Source: Hyphodiscus hymeniophilus (taxonomy: Eukaryota; Ascomycota; Leotiomycetes; Helotiales; Hyphodiscaceae). Taken from it: a DNA stretch of 64,000 nucleotides. The notes below the pieces were generated by a model. That model saw nothing but the letters and a program-made list of their open reading frames with translations. It had not been told where the DNA came from and did no database searches. Shown piece after piece: positions 1 through 10,732 of the stretch; position 1 is the stretch's first letter, and each line of letters opens with the position of its first letter. Position numbers and translations under genes: made by a program. Where the stretch lies: the NCBI GenBank assembly GCA_016508695.1, contig VNKQ01000005.1, positions 558,001-622,000 on the forward strand, written 5' to 3'.

Positions 1-639
1 TGCACCATCCGCATGCGCTTGAAGGCCTCGGCGCTTGCGCCGCCCGTGACGCGGAGGTTGATGGCGCGGTAGATCTCCAGCGCCTCGCCGAACAGCGTCT
101 TGTCGGGCGCCAGGGCCAGGAGGAGGCTGGGGAGGAGCCTGTCCGAGTGCGGCAGGGCGAGGGCGCTGTTGTGGGGGTAGATGAGCACGCGGATCTCGGG
201 GGGGAGTTCTGTTGATGGTTAGTATGGTGGGGGGATTGAGGTTGAGGGGATCGAGAGATGTCTTGAGTTGGGTTTACAAAGTTTCTTCTCAACAACAACA
301 ACAAACAGCAACAGCAGCAACAACGACGAGGTAAGGAGAGGAAAGCAGATACACACCCTTGAAGCGCGGGAATCTGGTAGCGGGACACTTCTTCTTCTCC
401 TTCTTCATTTTCTGGAAGAGCTTACGCGTCGACCTGCGTACCAACGAGAGAAGGCTCTTGAGTAACTTCGCCATTTCAAGGAAAGTGAGGAGAAAGAGCG
501 CGACGCGACCGATTCTCTCAGCACTGGTGAATGAGCAGCAGGTTTCAACAAAGATGAAGAAGACGGCGAGGTAAGACGCGAAGAGAGGGGAAGTGAGCAG
601 CTGTTGAATGGAAGTTAGAACTTTGAGGAGAATCTCCAT
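1..639 (-). CDS. 2EXR/F-box-like fungal protein, 3' end cut by window edge
   Basis: The coding strand is minus, with exon 1 at 639-357 and exon 2 at 208-1, continuing off the window. The intron 356-209 has a GTGTGT donor and CAACAG acceptor, and splicing gives RFKELPPEIRVLIY. That is the opening of the fungal 2EXR-type domain (RFP.F..LPxEIRxxIY), followed by a downstream EALEIYRAINLRVT segment typical of the family's second block. The family is large and lineage-expanded in Pezizomycotina and has no assigned biochemical role. The first in-frame ATG at 639 adds two hydrophobic stretches; the ATG at 474 (MAKLLKS) would give a shorter, basic N terminus, so the start is uncertain. Exon 2 is visibly much more G+C-rich than exon 1 and everything downstream. 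The C terminus is missing because of the window edge. Confidence 0.6.
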
Positions 640-740
640 GTTGTGGTCTGATCTGAGGTGGAGGATATTGAGGAGGAAGAGGAAGAGGACGAGAGGTCTG
701 TCGTTTTGTGAGATTTGAGATTTGAAATTTGAAATTTGGA

Positions 741-994
741 AAGAAAGGTCTGGCGTCTAGTCGTGCCGATATATTCTGTACCTTCGCGATTCTTCGTGGC
801 CTCGCGAGTTGTTGCCCTAGAATGATAGTGAGGAACCCTAAGTTCCCTAACCCTAAGGTTCCATCGGTTGCGGAAGTTTGAAAGGAAAGTGTTGGCGTCT
901 CAGTCGTGCCGATATACTTTATATCTTAGCGATTCTTCACAGCCTCATGAGCTGAAGTGAGCGTTTCACTTTGCTCTACAATGATAGTGAGTAG
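741..994. repeat. Diverged direct repeat pair
   Basis: Copy 1 (about 741-835) and copy 2 (about 880-994) share long blocks such as TGGCGTCT, AGTCGTGCCGATATA, GCGATTCTTC and AATGATAGTGAG in the same order. Copy 2 has an insertion of about 20 bp before the last block. Many differences are transitions (for example CGTGG against CACAG, and CGCG against CATG), the pattern expected of repeat-induced point mutation, though this was not quantified. Confidence 0.65.
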
Positions 995-1181
995 AGAGAG
1001 ATACAGTGGATACTTATGAGTGAGGTTGGCGGGTGATGGTACTATTATTGTGTCTCTTAGGTGAGGTAATTGATTAGACTTATAATAGCTATGGAATATG
1101 CTTGAGAAGACTAGAAGCTGGTTTCGGGGCAGTCGTTCAAGGCTTCTCAAGGATTAGTATCTGGTGAGTACTGTAAAACTG

Positions 1182-1326
1182 CTTGTACGTACACTCTTAT
1201 TGTCATTCAAGCTAGTTGGATTTAATCCTATGGAACTACAGTGAACACTTTATACAACACCTTGTATTTACACTCTTATTGTCAATCAAGCTAGTTAAGT
1301 CAAAGTACATGGGACTACAGTTACAT
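1182..1326. repeat. Direct repeat pair, 79-bp period
   Basis: Copy a begins at 1182 and copy b at 1261. Both start CTTGTA, run through ACACTCTTATTGTCA-TCAAGCTAGTT and end GGRACTACAGT. The middle third differs strongly. This is a local tandem duplication of non-coding sequence that has since decayed. No terminal motifs of a transposon are visible. Confidence 0.65.
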
Positions 1327-2543
1327 ATCTGCTCAGCTTACTGATCGAGAAGGACACTTTTCCATTGGGATCCATATACCTGCTGCTTCTTTATACAGCC
1401 ACCAACATATTCCAGTGTGACTCAAAAGTACTGCCTGTTTTGAATCATGCCATTATGAAACTATATGGCCTACTTGACCTGCTACGTTTGTATTTTATAC
1501 TGCTACCGCCGTTCTCACTCAAGAAGAACGACTAGTCATTTGACCAAGCTCTGTCACTTGTAACAGCTACCGACGATGTTCCGTCCTTTCTTTGCTAGAC
1601 ATATACATTGTATGCAATGTTGTCCTTGTCATGTCTACATTTTAAGAGGCTCGGTTCCTCATCCAGTCATTCTTGGCTTCATTGGGGGTAGGCATCAGGA
1701 GTTTTGATTACTATCTTGTTAACCCTACCAGTACTCAAGGAGCAAGTGTCGTATTGTATTAAAGGGTACTATAGACACTTAATGTCTTACGAAGGAGATT
1801 CTTGTACGCGCGGAAAGAGAGAGGGTTTGGTCAGAGTCCGTACTCAGGCCAATTGTATTTTCCTCTAGTAAAATCGTTCCTCGAGTATTCCTTGTCAGAT
1901 TAAGGCAGAATAGCAAAGGATGAATAGAACAAGAAGTAAGATACTTAATAGGTTTCAAAAAAGGAGGCAATCTTTTGTTCGGAAACATTCGGATGACTTT
2001 CAGGTGTTGGTATTTAAAAAGCTCTTTTATTGTCTTACTGATACCCGTACTGGGTTCGATTCTCTTATACTTTCTCTTGTAGTATGAACTTAGTATCAGA
2101 GGTGTTAAGCGTCTTCATCACGAACCAATCTAGGAGAACTTGAGAGTTTGTTGACTGGTGTGCCGCCACCTCAGGTATCCAACCAACCTGAATTCTATTA
2201 TGTGTGGCCTGAATTGAGCCTGGTATCATATTTAGCGAGGGGCTTCTAAGGGGTTAGGTGGAGAGGATTTCTGCTACATTAAAGCAAGGTAAACAGGAAC
2301 TTCTTTTTAAATCATTAAGGAGTTCACGCATCAAGATATGTGGGCTCATCACAGCTTAAGAAATGAGCAGTTGCCCCTCACAAGTGATTCCAAGTCATTC
2401 AAGTATGTGATCACGTAAGATATGATATTATGACATATAAAGCATTGCTACAGCAGCCCTGTTCTGATCTTTACAGCACTTAGGCCGCAAAACTAACCAG
2501 TCCCTTCCTACATCTTTTGAAGTACAAGCATCGGGGTGGGGAA

Positions 2544-3542
2544 ATGAACTCTGAAAGGATGTTCCGGCTATTTGAAAGCCTCCCCGCAGAGCTGCGGCTC
2601 GAAATATATTCGCAGGCTCTTCCACATCGCATCCTACAACTAGGCTACGACTTCCCCCTCCCTTTCCTTGATTTACCCCAACACGATTCCGATACAATAC
2701 TCCTTCATTCTACACGGCATCGATGTCTCAACCCCACTCGCGCTTCTCTACCTGCCCTCTTCCACGTGTGCCACGAATCGCGACAGCTGTGTTTGTCGAC
2801 GTATATTCCTTTCGCTTACACATATGCGCACCCCGAAAATGATACCCTCTACATCTCATCACGAATCGCGCCCATACTGCATGAGAACCTGAATTGGTAT
2901 TATAAGTGCGCGCGGCCTCCTCTATATCCGCTCGTACGACTCGCGAGAATCGCTGTGGAGTTCGACTGGGTCAATCTCCCTCCTCAGGTCTGGCAGAATG
3001 GCGGGTGGATTGAAGCTGGCAATCGCAGATTCCTGTACTCGTCATCTCTGCTAGAGAATTATCTGGAGACACTTGCCGAGTTTGGGCCGCCAAAGGAACT
3101 GTTACTTGTTGCAGGGAACGGGAGAGCTCGCAATCTGGAAACACTGTCTTGGGCGTCGCATTCATTAGGATGGAAGGAGATTGAGTTTATCCAGAGTCCA
3201 TACACGTATGAGGAAGGAAAATCGGAGACGGTCCTGCAATATATCCGGGATAATTGGCATCGCAAGAGGGAAGATGTGGAATGGTTTCGGGAGAGTCTGC
3301 CGGATATCAAAATTGTCGGGGTGAAGAAAGACGGACCGATGTTGAAGGCTACAGGACTCGACTCAAAGTTGTTGGCTTTGGGCGATAGAGTCGCGGGGCA
3401 GTGGCAGAAGTTGGAACATCAGCTGCATGGGAGGGAATGGAAGAGCGCAACAGACGAGTCCCCTTACAACGAGAGGAATACGATACAGGCTCTGGCAAGG
3501 GCAAAGAAGGGCGATATCTATCTGCCAGATCGAAGAATATGA
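2544..3542 (+). CDS. 2EXR domain-containing protein
   Basis: An uninterrupted 332-residue frame starting at MNSERMFRLFE; an ATG at 2517 would add nine residues, but the domain begins immediately after the internal ATG. It has the classic 2EXR layout: F..LPAELRLEIYSQALPHR near residues 6-25, then PALFHVCHESRQLCLSTY near residue 78, and ENDTLYIS marking the end of the conserved half. The rest (about residues 120-330) is a charged helical region without a recognised fold. The family is abundant in Pezizomycotina; its function is unknown, although the first motif resembles an F-box. A second, partial family member lies at the left edge of the window, so two paralogues sit within 3.5 kb on opposite strands. 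Confidence 0.8.
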   Translation: MNSERMFRLFESLPAELRLEIYSQALPHRILQLGYDFPLPFLDLPQHDSDTILLHSTRHRCLNPTRASLPALFHVCHESRQLCLSTYIPFAYTYAHPENDTLYISSRIAPILHENLNWYYKCARPPLYPLVRLARIAVEFDWVNLPPQVWQNGGWIEAGNRRFLYSSSLLENYLETLAEFGPPKELLLVAGNGRARNLETLSWASHSLGWKEIEFIQSPYTYEEGKSETVLQYIRDNWHRKREDVEWFRESLPDIKIVGVKKDGPMLKATGLDSKLLALGDRVAGQWQKLEHQLHGREWKSATDESPYNERNTIQALARAKKGDIYLPDRRI

Positions 3543-4052
3543 ATCACGCAATTGGAAGCTCAGGTCGGAAAATTGCGGTATGGCTACGTGTGTTGGAAGC
3601 CTCAATGGAATTAGATTCAATACTGTAGCTCGGCAGTACGGTGTTTGTGCCCATCACCATTCCTTGAATTCGACATTATGATATTCATCCCAACTTTGCA
3701 TCCGTTGGCTGGTCCTAGTGCCTTAGACCGGACATTCCGCAGGTTTAGAAGCACCTGGTGATGGCTAACATGTCTTCGCTACTGCGCTTTTCATTTTTCA
3801 TATTGACATATACTATTCCATGATATCAATATACAGCTTTTTGAATACAGACATCGACTCCTGTGCGTTTTGGCGGATGTCGCACGCAAATCGATTTTCG
3901 TTACTGTATTGGACTCTAACCCCTTTAAGCATTCCGGTGGAACGACTATCTTTGGAAAAGTTTGCGCCGTCATTCTTCCTACCTTTCACATCACATCAAG
4001 AATTCATCGATTGAAGCTACCTACCAAAAGTGACCGAGCATCAAGAACAATA
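3543..4052. other. Intergenic spacer
   Basis: About 510 bp holding the 3' flank of the 2EXR gene and the promoter region of the permease. The permease frame is open back to 3870, but the family's N terminus fits the ATG at 4053. No other feature is seen. Confidence 0.5.
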
Positions 4053-5780
4053 ATGTATGACATGCTAGCCTCTCGTGAAGAGAGAACTGCGGCAACCATC
4101 GCCACAGATGGAGGCCTTGCCGGCCCCGGTCAGCCGGAAAAGATTCGCCAACATCGGGGCCCGGCACCAATGACTCTATCGGATGAAGATGACATGGAAC
4201 TACAGAAGCTGGGATACAAATCAGTCCTTGCACGAGGCTGGGGCGGGTTCGACAATTTCGCTTGCTCATTCTCGGCCTTGTACTGTATTGGAGGGATCAG
4301 AGTCCTTTTTTATATTGCCCTCAGCGCTGGTGGACCAGCCGCGATGTATGTGTAACGTACCCAGCCGTGAGATAGACGCTGACTATTTTGAAGGTGGAGC
4401 TCCTGGATATCTGGTAGTGTTTTGTCAATCATAACCTCTGCCACGCTTGCAGAAGCTTGCTCGACCTATCCTGCCGCGGGTTCTATCTATTACTGGGCTT
4501 TCCGCTCTTGGGGCGGTGGAAAACTAGGACGGTTTGTTTCCTTCCTGGTCGCCGCATGGACTCTGGTTGCATGGACAGCGTTCTTGGCCGCCGATTCTTT
4601 TGGTGTTGCGAATTATCTCATCTCTGAAGTCGTTATCTTCAACCCTGATACGACATTCCCTCATGAGGTCTCCAACGTGAGGGCTCGAGCTGTGGCTTGG
4701 GCTTTCTCCCTACTTTTTCTGGGCATTGCTACTTCGATAAACTTTCTCCCTCCACGATTGTACGCCTGGGTCTTTCGAGCTGGAGTAATAGTCATTGCTA
4801 TCGACATTCTTCTCAACTTCATTTGGCTACCCATTGGTGTATCAAGGACGTACGGATTCCAAACAGCTGAATTCGTTTTCACATCAACATATAACGGTGG
4901 TGACACCGCTCCGGGTCTTAATTGGGTTCTTTCCTGGTATCTTGTGGCAAGTTGTCTTGTTGGGGAAGATGCTTCTGGGCACGTCGCCGAAGAGACCGTC
5001 TCAGCTAAGAAAGCGGCTGCGAAGGGTGTCTTCTGGGCTACCGTCGCTTCCACACTATGCGGATTTCCGATCATTCTCGTCTTTCTCTTTTGCGTACCGC
5101 CTATTGAAACCTTCTATGACACGGCTGCGCCACAGCCCTTCATCAACATGTATGCGCTAGCCCTTGGCCCCCATGCACATGTCGTTGCAACTATTGTTGC
5201 CATGATTGGTGCAATTCTGAATACTTCCATATCCTTGGTTGCAGTGTCACGGCTCGTCTTCGCAATTGCCCGAGATTCTGTTTTCCCCTTCAGCGCTGTT
5301 TTGTGTCGAGTCTCAAAGAGCAAGCAGCCTCACAACGCTGTCATCTTCATAGCAGCCATCGCGGCTCTTCTTCTCTGCACCCAGCTGCCTTCTCAAGTGG
5401 CGTTCTTGAGCCTGACATCAACATCGGCAGCTGGATCTATCGCAGCTTACGGCCTTGTAGGATTTGGACGTGCATTCATCACCCGGAAGACATTCAGACC
5501 GAGCTTTTGGGACCTGGGAAGATATGGAGTCATGATGGCCGTTGTAACCTTTGTATGGAACGGATTCGCTTTTGCTGTTCTTTGTGCGCCGCAGTACAGT
5601 AACTCCGCCATCGACCAAGACGCTGGATTGTTCAACTATGCGATCGTCATCATGGCTGGTGTTACAGTCATTGCACTTGAGGAGTGGTGGAGGAAGTCGC
5701 AAAGTGTGTGGTTCCATAATCTCAAGGATCTCAACACCAGATCTCTTGATAGCGAGCTCCAGACTTCCATTGCTGAATAG
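4053..5780 (+). CDS. Amino-acid/GABA permease, APC superfamily
   Basis: Two exons, 4053-4345 and 4394-5780. The 48-bp intron (GTATGT...GAAG) restores GGPAAMWSSWISGS, the normal TM2 entry of the fungal amino-acid/choline/GABA permeases; the product is 559 residues. A cytosolic N terminus with the family motif LGYKSVLARGWGGFDNFACSFS (residues 51-72) is followed by about 12 hydrophobic segments. The signature GEDASGHVAEETVSAKKAA sits between TM6 and TM7 and matches the Uga4/Bat1-like group. The C terminus (EEWWRKSQSVWFHNLKDLN) is cytosolic. It should be a plasma-membrane proton-coupled importer of an amino acid, GABA or choline-like amine; the substrate cannot be told from sequence. It stands alone, with no pathway genes beside it. 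Confidence 0.88.
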
Positions 5781-6441
5781 GCGACACACCCGCTCCAACG
5801 GCCAACACTGCTGTAACAGCACAATCAACCTTTGGAAAACGACAATGACGTGGACGATGATTTGTATCCGACGAATGTACGAGGGAGGACAGCAGAACTT
5901 GAGTAGAGGGTTTTTGAAAGGAAGAGATGGGTACAGGTGAGTATGAATATAAGCAGACGGGTGTCGATGATTGCTTCGGCATGATTCGTTCTGAGAAATA
6001 CCGTTGAACTTGATCTGGATAATACCAGCGAAAGGACTGCTTTTACTTTTCCCTCCTCCTTCATTGATTGCTCTGGTGAACTGCTGACCCATCATCTGTG
6101 TCCATCTGTGCCTGATGAGTACGCCTGAATTCGGAGCCTTTCTTGAGTTGAATAGGGGCAGTGTCTCTCTGGGCTAGATCCCAGAATACTTTGGTTATGT
6201 GTGACGGAATGGTTGAAGTCTCAACTCTTGTGTTGTTTGACCCCCTTTTCTCCCGTCTGCCCTGGCAGGCTTTCTCCGACTCTGGAGTGTGCCAGATCGA
6301 ACTTCAAACCTTGTGGCGCCTGACCACTGGATCTTACAATGGTCCATCCCCTCGTCTGTGATCAACCAAATCCCCGCCCAATCATACATGTTGTTGTCGT
6401 GTGAATATATAGACATAGGAGAAATGAAGTTACAAGTCTTG
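5781..6441. other. Intergenic spacer
   Basis: 3' flank of the permease and 3' flank of the hydrolase relic. The long antisense frame 5418-6095 overlaps permease codons and has no protein-like composition, so it is not called. Confidence 0.5.
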
Positions 6442-7087
6442 TCACAAGTTTACACTGCACATTCGATGAAATATTGGGAAGATGAATCCGCAATCGAGTG
6501 AAGTCAACAGCTTCGCTGCCTCTACAAAAAAACCCAGAGCCTGGTGCAAACCCTCGAAAGCAGCACGCAGTAACTTCTTACTATTTTGCTCCACATTGAA
6601 ATCCCTTCCTTTTTTATCCTTGACTTTCTCCAGACGACTATCAATACATCTGATGACAGAACTCCTCACGATGGCTATTCTAGACATTCCAACCACTGCA
6701 TCTACGAGTTCCCTCAGTCCAGCAGGCCAGTATTTCGCTGCCCACGCTGCTGCCCGGCCTGCTAATGGCATTCCCTGCACCGCAGACTCCCAAGGCCCTG
6801 CTCCGGCCATGACTCCTGCAGAGGCTAATAGCTCAGGTGGCAATAAGTAGACACATTCAATTACAATGGGGCCACCTCCGGATCCTCCGAGGATGGCGAA
6901 CCGGGGCCATTGAATATGTCGGGCGAGAGCTTGGATATCAGATGGCCAGTCTACTACGACAATCATGCTGCCGGATCTAGGACGATCTGGGGAGATGTTC
7001 CGAAGCTTGTGCCGGTGACCGTCGGGGAGGCGGAAGGCTTGATCACCATGCCTTATATCTTTGGTGGAAAATCTTTGCTTTGTATAC
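6442..7087 (-). pseudogene. Alpha/beta-hydrolase relic with internal deletion
   Basis: The minus strand reads HGDQAFRLPDG near 7048-7016, then NISPDRP, then DWPSDIQALARHIQW and the nucleophile elbow GGSGGGP, followed by GAGPWESAVQGMPLAGRAAA and the lid-like LVDAVVG...VIRCIDSRLEKVKDKKG. This order matches a common fungal alpha/beta-hydrolase family. The roughly 40 residues that normally lie between RLPDG and APDRP, carrying the HGFPG oxyanion loop, are absent with no intron to account for them. There is no start codon in frame upstream, since a stop lies a short way 5'. The C-terminal part with the acid and histidine of the triad is missing after GFIFPIFHRM. A potential N terminus (MSISLPPFD) is in another frame. 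Taken together, this is a decayed copy. Confidence 0.75.
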
Positions 7088-8447
7088 CTGGATAGAGAGG
7101 GGCTGTTCTTGGATATCGAAAGGGGGAAGGGAAATACTCATTATTCCACTCTGAAAATCCTCGTCTCGTGCCTAATCTGATACATAATTACCTAGGACGT
7201 AATCATACGAGGGTTAGTGCGATCTAGCGGTTTTAGAAATATGGGGAAATCGTGGCGACTAGGTACTGTTTTTCCTGGGGTATCTTGCCTACCTCCGTAG
7301 GTACTACTTGGTGAAGTTCAGGCCGGAGTTACATCTCACCGCTCTGGTTATGGCCACCAGAAAGGTGGGCAGAATCCTGGGGATGTCTACTTTGGGCAGT
7401 ACATCCGTACACGTTTCAGTATCTAAGCCGGGATTACCTCATGAAGTAAATGCTCGTAACTAAAGGTAACTGCACTGACATCTGCTCTTACGTTGCCTTT
7501 CTTCATAACGTTACAGTCATATCAAAATCTTAACTTACTTACATACGAACGTACAAAGCGACTCTTATCATGTTGGAGAAATGTTTATCTTCACTATCTT
7601 GGTACTTACAACAAAGTACTTACTTAGATGAGCGCACGTAACGTTACACAATGGGTTGAAATTCATTACTGGTAACGACCAGCTGCGGCAAGTTACTTCA
7701 ATCTCTTGCAGACCACGAAGATAGCAGCAAAGAATGGTTTGGCGAAGGATTGTTGTTTATGCTTGGCTTGATTGTCAAAGAGTGCCACATGACGGAATAT
7801 CCGGTAGAACGGGACGAGTAGTAAACTAGCTTAGTCAAGACCCACGAGGCTCGAGAGAAATTAAGCTTAAAGAACAAGAGGGCAGTCTGATAGTACTTAA
7901 AGTTGTGGTCATTATTGACTCGGTGGTATGTCGGTGGCCGACACAGCATCTCAATTTAGCCATAACCCCGCGTTTCACGGGCGAACTAGTCTGCCGTTGT
8001 ATTCAGAAAGGGCCTTTATCCTGGGTTCTTGGTGAGTGGTCCATCCACTGCATGTTACAGTAATAGGACATAACGAGCTGTATTTCTAACCCAGGAGCGT
8101 ATCTTTATCGACCGCTGTACAACTAGCTCTGCTATATTTACCACTTCTTACCAAATCCGAAACTGCAAATTTGATTACAAACAACTTCCAACTGATTCTC
8201 CTTGGCGTACGTAACTTTACAAGACAAACTACAACCTCGCATAAAGTAGGTCATTTGACGCAATTTGAGCTGAAGGAATCTATACTTCCAAAGAGCAAGT
8301 GCCGGGGCGGAGCGGAGGGAATGCCGGCCCACATGTTTTCATGGTCTGTACTCGATGTATAAAGTAAAGTACCTCGGGAGAAATAAAAAGATCTTTTGCG
8401 AGCACTGTACCGAATCATCCCTCAGTATTCTCAAAAGTCAATACAAC
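7088..8447. other. Intergenic region, no supported gene
   Basis: About 1.36 kb. It contains many short GTAAC/GTTAC and ACTTAC words (for example around 7440-7690) but no exon chain or RNA gene that I can support. The last 150 bp form the promoter of the glucuronan lyase gene and are listed separately. Confidence 0.5.
8302..8363 (+). promoter_or_regulatory. Candidate CreA cluster and TATA box for PL20 gene
   Basis: Three overlapping matches to the carbon-catabolite repressor consensus SYGGRG lie at 8302-8307 (CCGGGG), 8307-8312 and 8312-8317 (both GCGGAG). A TATAAA lies at 8358-8363, about 85 bp before the ATG. For a secreted polysaccharide lyase, glucose repression through CreA/Cre1 is the expected control. 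The match is by consensus only. Confidence 0.45.
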
Positions 8448-9362
8448 ATGTTCGTCAAGGCTATTGCAGTCGTAGCCGGCCTGGCTGCCTCTTATTCTAC
8501 CGTACAAGCCTCTCAGAGTTTCAGCAACACTGGCACTACTTCTGGCTGGGATCAGAGTTACATAGACTCAGGCTCGGGGGGTACAATCCAACAAGTCACG
8601 AATGTTGTTTATGAAGGTACCACAGCCCTCAAGATGACTCAAACCTATCAGGGCACGGGTTATACTGGACGCTATCATTCAGAGGTCATTCACAACAACG
8701 GCGAGAAAAAGGGTGACACTGGGTTCTATGGCTTCGCATTCCGGCTTCAAGATGACTGGCAGTCCTCACCCGCTCAGTCGTATAACATTGCTCAATTCAT
8801 TGCCGATTTCACAGACCTTGGGTGCGGCGAAGACTCTATGCCTGGTACAATGGTAGAGGTTCTCGGTAATCAGTAAGTCGAAACTTATTCTCAATGGAAC
8901 GATCTTGTCAAAAAATTTTCAAGTCAGAAAGCTACGTATAATCGTATCGCGTTCTTGATCGGAGCTTAAAGATTTATACTGACTTTATACCCTTCGTATA
9001 GGCTGGTGACACGTAGAAAATATGGCAGCGTGTGCCCAACGACCTCCCAACAAACGCAGTATTACGAGAACTTAGCAACCGTAACCCCCGGCGTCTGGCA
9101 CCGGGTTGAGATTCAAGCAAACTGGCAGAGTGACAGTTCGGGATACTTGAAGCTTTGGTTTGATGGCACCAAAGTGCTCGACGCGGAAGGTGTTGCTACT
9201 TCTGTTTCTGATGGGAGGGAATTTCAGTTCAGAGTTGGGCTTTATGCAAATGGGTGGCATGATGACGGGCAGATGAAGGGAACTCAAGGGACAAGACAAG
9301 TTTGGTTTGACCAGATCGCTATAGGAACAGTATTTGCGGATGCGGATCCCGCGGGATGGTAA
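8448..9362 (+). CDS. Secreted glucuronan lyase, polysaccharide lyase family 20
   Basis: Two exons, 8448-8872 and 9002-9362; the intron has a GTAAGT donor and ATAG acceptor and splicing gives VLGNQLVTRRKYG. The product is 261 residues, normal for PL20. A signal peptide is evident (MFVKAIAVVAGLAASYSTVQA, cleaved about residue 21). The mature part starts SQSFSNTGTTSGWD and carries family blocks YTGRYHSEVIHNN, KGDTGFYGFAFRLQDDW, QSYNIAQFIADF, and near the C terminus FRVGLYANGWHDDG and RQVWFDQIAIGT. The fold is a beta-jelly roll cleaving beta-1,4-glucuronan by beta-elimination outside the cell. Such enzymes help fungi use algal, fungal or mucilage polyglucuronates. Identification rests on remembered similarity to the Trichoderma enzyme. 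Confidence 0.88.
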
Positions 9363-10160
9363 TTACCACCCAGCATAGGGACGTGGAAAGGAGTATTCTT
9401 GCTGCGGTAAAAATCAGATTCCAAGGTTGTATTCTTGAGACGATAAGGAGATGATGTGTGTGCAAGGAGCAGCCCAGTAAACAATCATTGAGCTTTCAAA
9501 GATCTATGTGATTTAAACAACAATGCACTGATGACTTTCTTTTGGCTTTAGAACAAACCACGATCATTCGTGGTTAGCTAATGAGCAACAACGACAGGGT
9601 TTTCAGTCCTCTACAAAGTACAACTCCCCGAATCCGAAATGCGCTAAGTCAGCAGATATATATCATAGACTTGCACCATTATACACTTTCATCCTTCCAG
9701 GAATTGAGTTAAGTAACTTTTCAGGTACGAGATACGCGTACTACAAACCACTGGTCTTTCGAGTAGGATAGGAGTGTTTCAGTCAGACCTCTTCTTCTGT
9801 CGTTATGTTTTACAGTATATGTGGATATAGAGGTTTAGATCGCAAGATTTAACACCTCAAACGGGTGTGTGGAGGATCAAGATCACGTGATAAAGCACGT
9901 GTATGGTCTTTGATATTTGGTGGGATTCTGGCAGAGCGTTAATCGTGCTTTGGAAAACAGCGCTCTCCTCTAGGTACGGAATAGATGCCACCCCAATCAA
10001 ATTATGCCAGTATTGACGGTTTGGAATACGAGAACCACAAATAGTGGGGTAACCTCAGTCGACGCGGGGCAGGTGAGCACGCCATCCTTTCTTACCTAAG
10101 GGAGGAAGATATTTCCATATCATAAACGTCATCTAGAATATACTTTCGTTGACCGATAAC
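9363..10160. other. Intergenic region between PL20 and cupin genes
   Basis: About 800 bp without a gene. The only structured elements seen are two CACGTG palindromes, listed separately. Confidence 0.5.
9884..9901. promoter_or_regulatory. Pair of CACGTG E-box/G-box motifs
   Basis: CACGTG occurs at 9884-9889 and 9896-9901, 12 bp apart (just over one helical turn), about 260 bp upstream of the cupin start. Fungal bHLH factors (for example SREBP-like or Cbf1-like) bind this palindrome. Chance occurrence is possible. Confidence 0.35.
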
Positions 10161-10732
10161 ATGGCGGAACAATCATCCCATGAGCATACACACACTTCGC
10201 CGGATGACTGGAAGCACACGGGGGTGCGAGTGATCCCCGGCGATCAACTGGATAACAGCACAGCGCAAACACCAGGTACTACCCCCACTCTATTGCAAAA
10301 CCCATTTCCTCACCATATACAGGAATGAGTCGCGCAGCAGCCATCAACTTCGCTCGTGTAGGCGCCCAGAAGCTGTGGGCTGGAACAGTGACCATCGACG
10401 CGAACGCCAAAACCGGGGCCCATCATCACGGGCATCTCGAATCGGTCATCTACGTCTTGAAAGGCAAGGCACGGATGCGATGGGGTGACAAGCTTGAATT
10501 TACGGCCGAAGCCGGACCGGGGGACTTCATCTTCGTGCCGCCATACGTTCCTCATCAAGAGATCAATGCGTTGGAGGATGAGAAGCTGGAATGTGTTTTG
10601 ATGAGGAGTGACGGAGAGGCTGTCGCCGTCAATTTACCAGATTTGGAACCAGCAGAGAAACCCGAGCACGTGGCGTGGATTGATCCTACGCATGCTAATC
10701 TGCCACATGGAGACCATCATCATCATCATTAG
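10161..10732 (+). CDS. Single-domain cupin with histidine-rich ends
   Basis: Two exons, 10161-10275 and 10323-10732, with a 47-bp intron; the product is 174 residues. The cupin core is plain: motif 1 GAHHHGHLESVIYVLKGKAR (metal ligands His-His-His-Glu pattern, about residues 70-89) and motif 2 PGDFIFVPPYVPHQEIN (about 109-125). This predicts a metal-dependent beta-barrel enzyme or binding protein; cupins range from isomerases to dioxygenases and the substrate is not evident. Both ends are rich in histidine: the N terminus has SSHEHTHTSPDDWKH and the C terminus ends DHHHHH. These could add metal-binding capacity. There is no signal peptide, so it is probably cytosolic. It lies about 800 bp from the lyase gene and in the same direction, but nothing ties them together. 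Confidence 0.82.

Larger units (their letters stand above)
640..2543. other. Intergenic, no supported gene; diverged repeats
   Basis: About 1.9 kb with only short, compositionally random reading frames on both strands and no recognisable exon chain. It contains two pairs of diverged direct repeats, listed separately. It is A+T-rich compared with the flanking exons. A two-unit CCCTAA string near 846-857 is noted but is too short to mean anything. Confidence 0.6.

Noticed and set aside
846..857. CCCTAACCCTAA, telomere-like repeat
   Set aside because: Only two units inside A+T-rich DNA; chance is a sufficient explanation.
2040..2075. GGGTTCGATTCTC resembling a tRNA B box
   Set aside because: No A box, acceptor stem or anticodon arm can be drawn around it.
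5418..6095. 225-codon frame antisense to the permease
   Set aside because: It overlaps conserved permease codons on the other strand and has no domain; a shadow frame.
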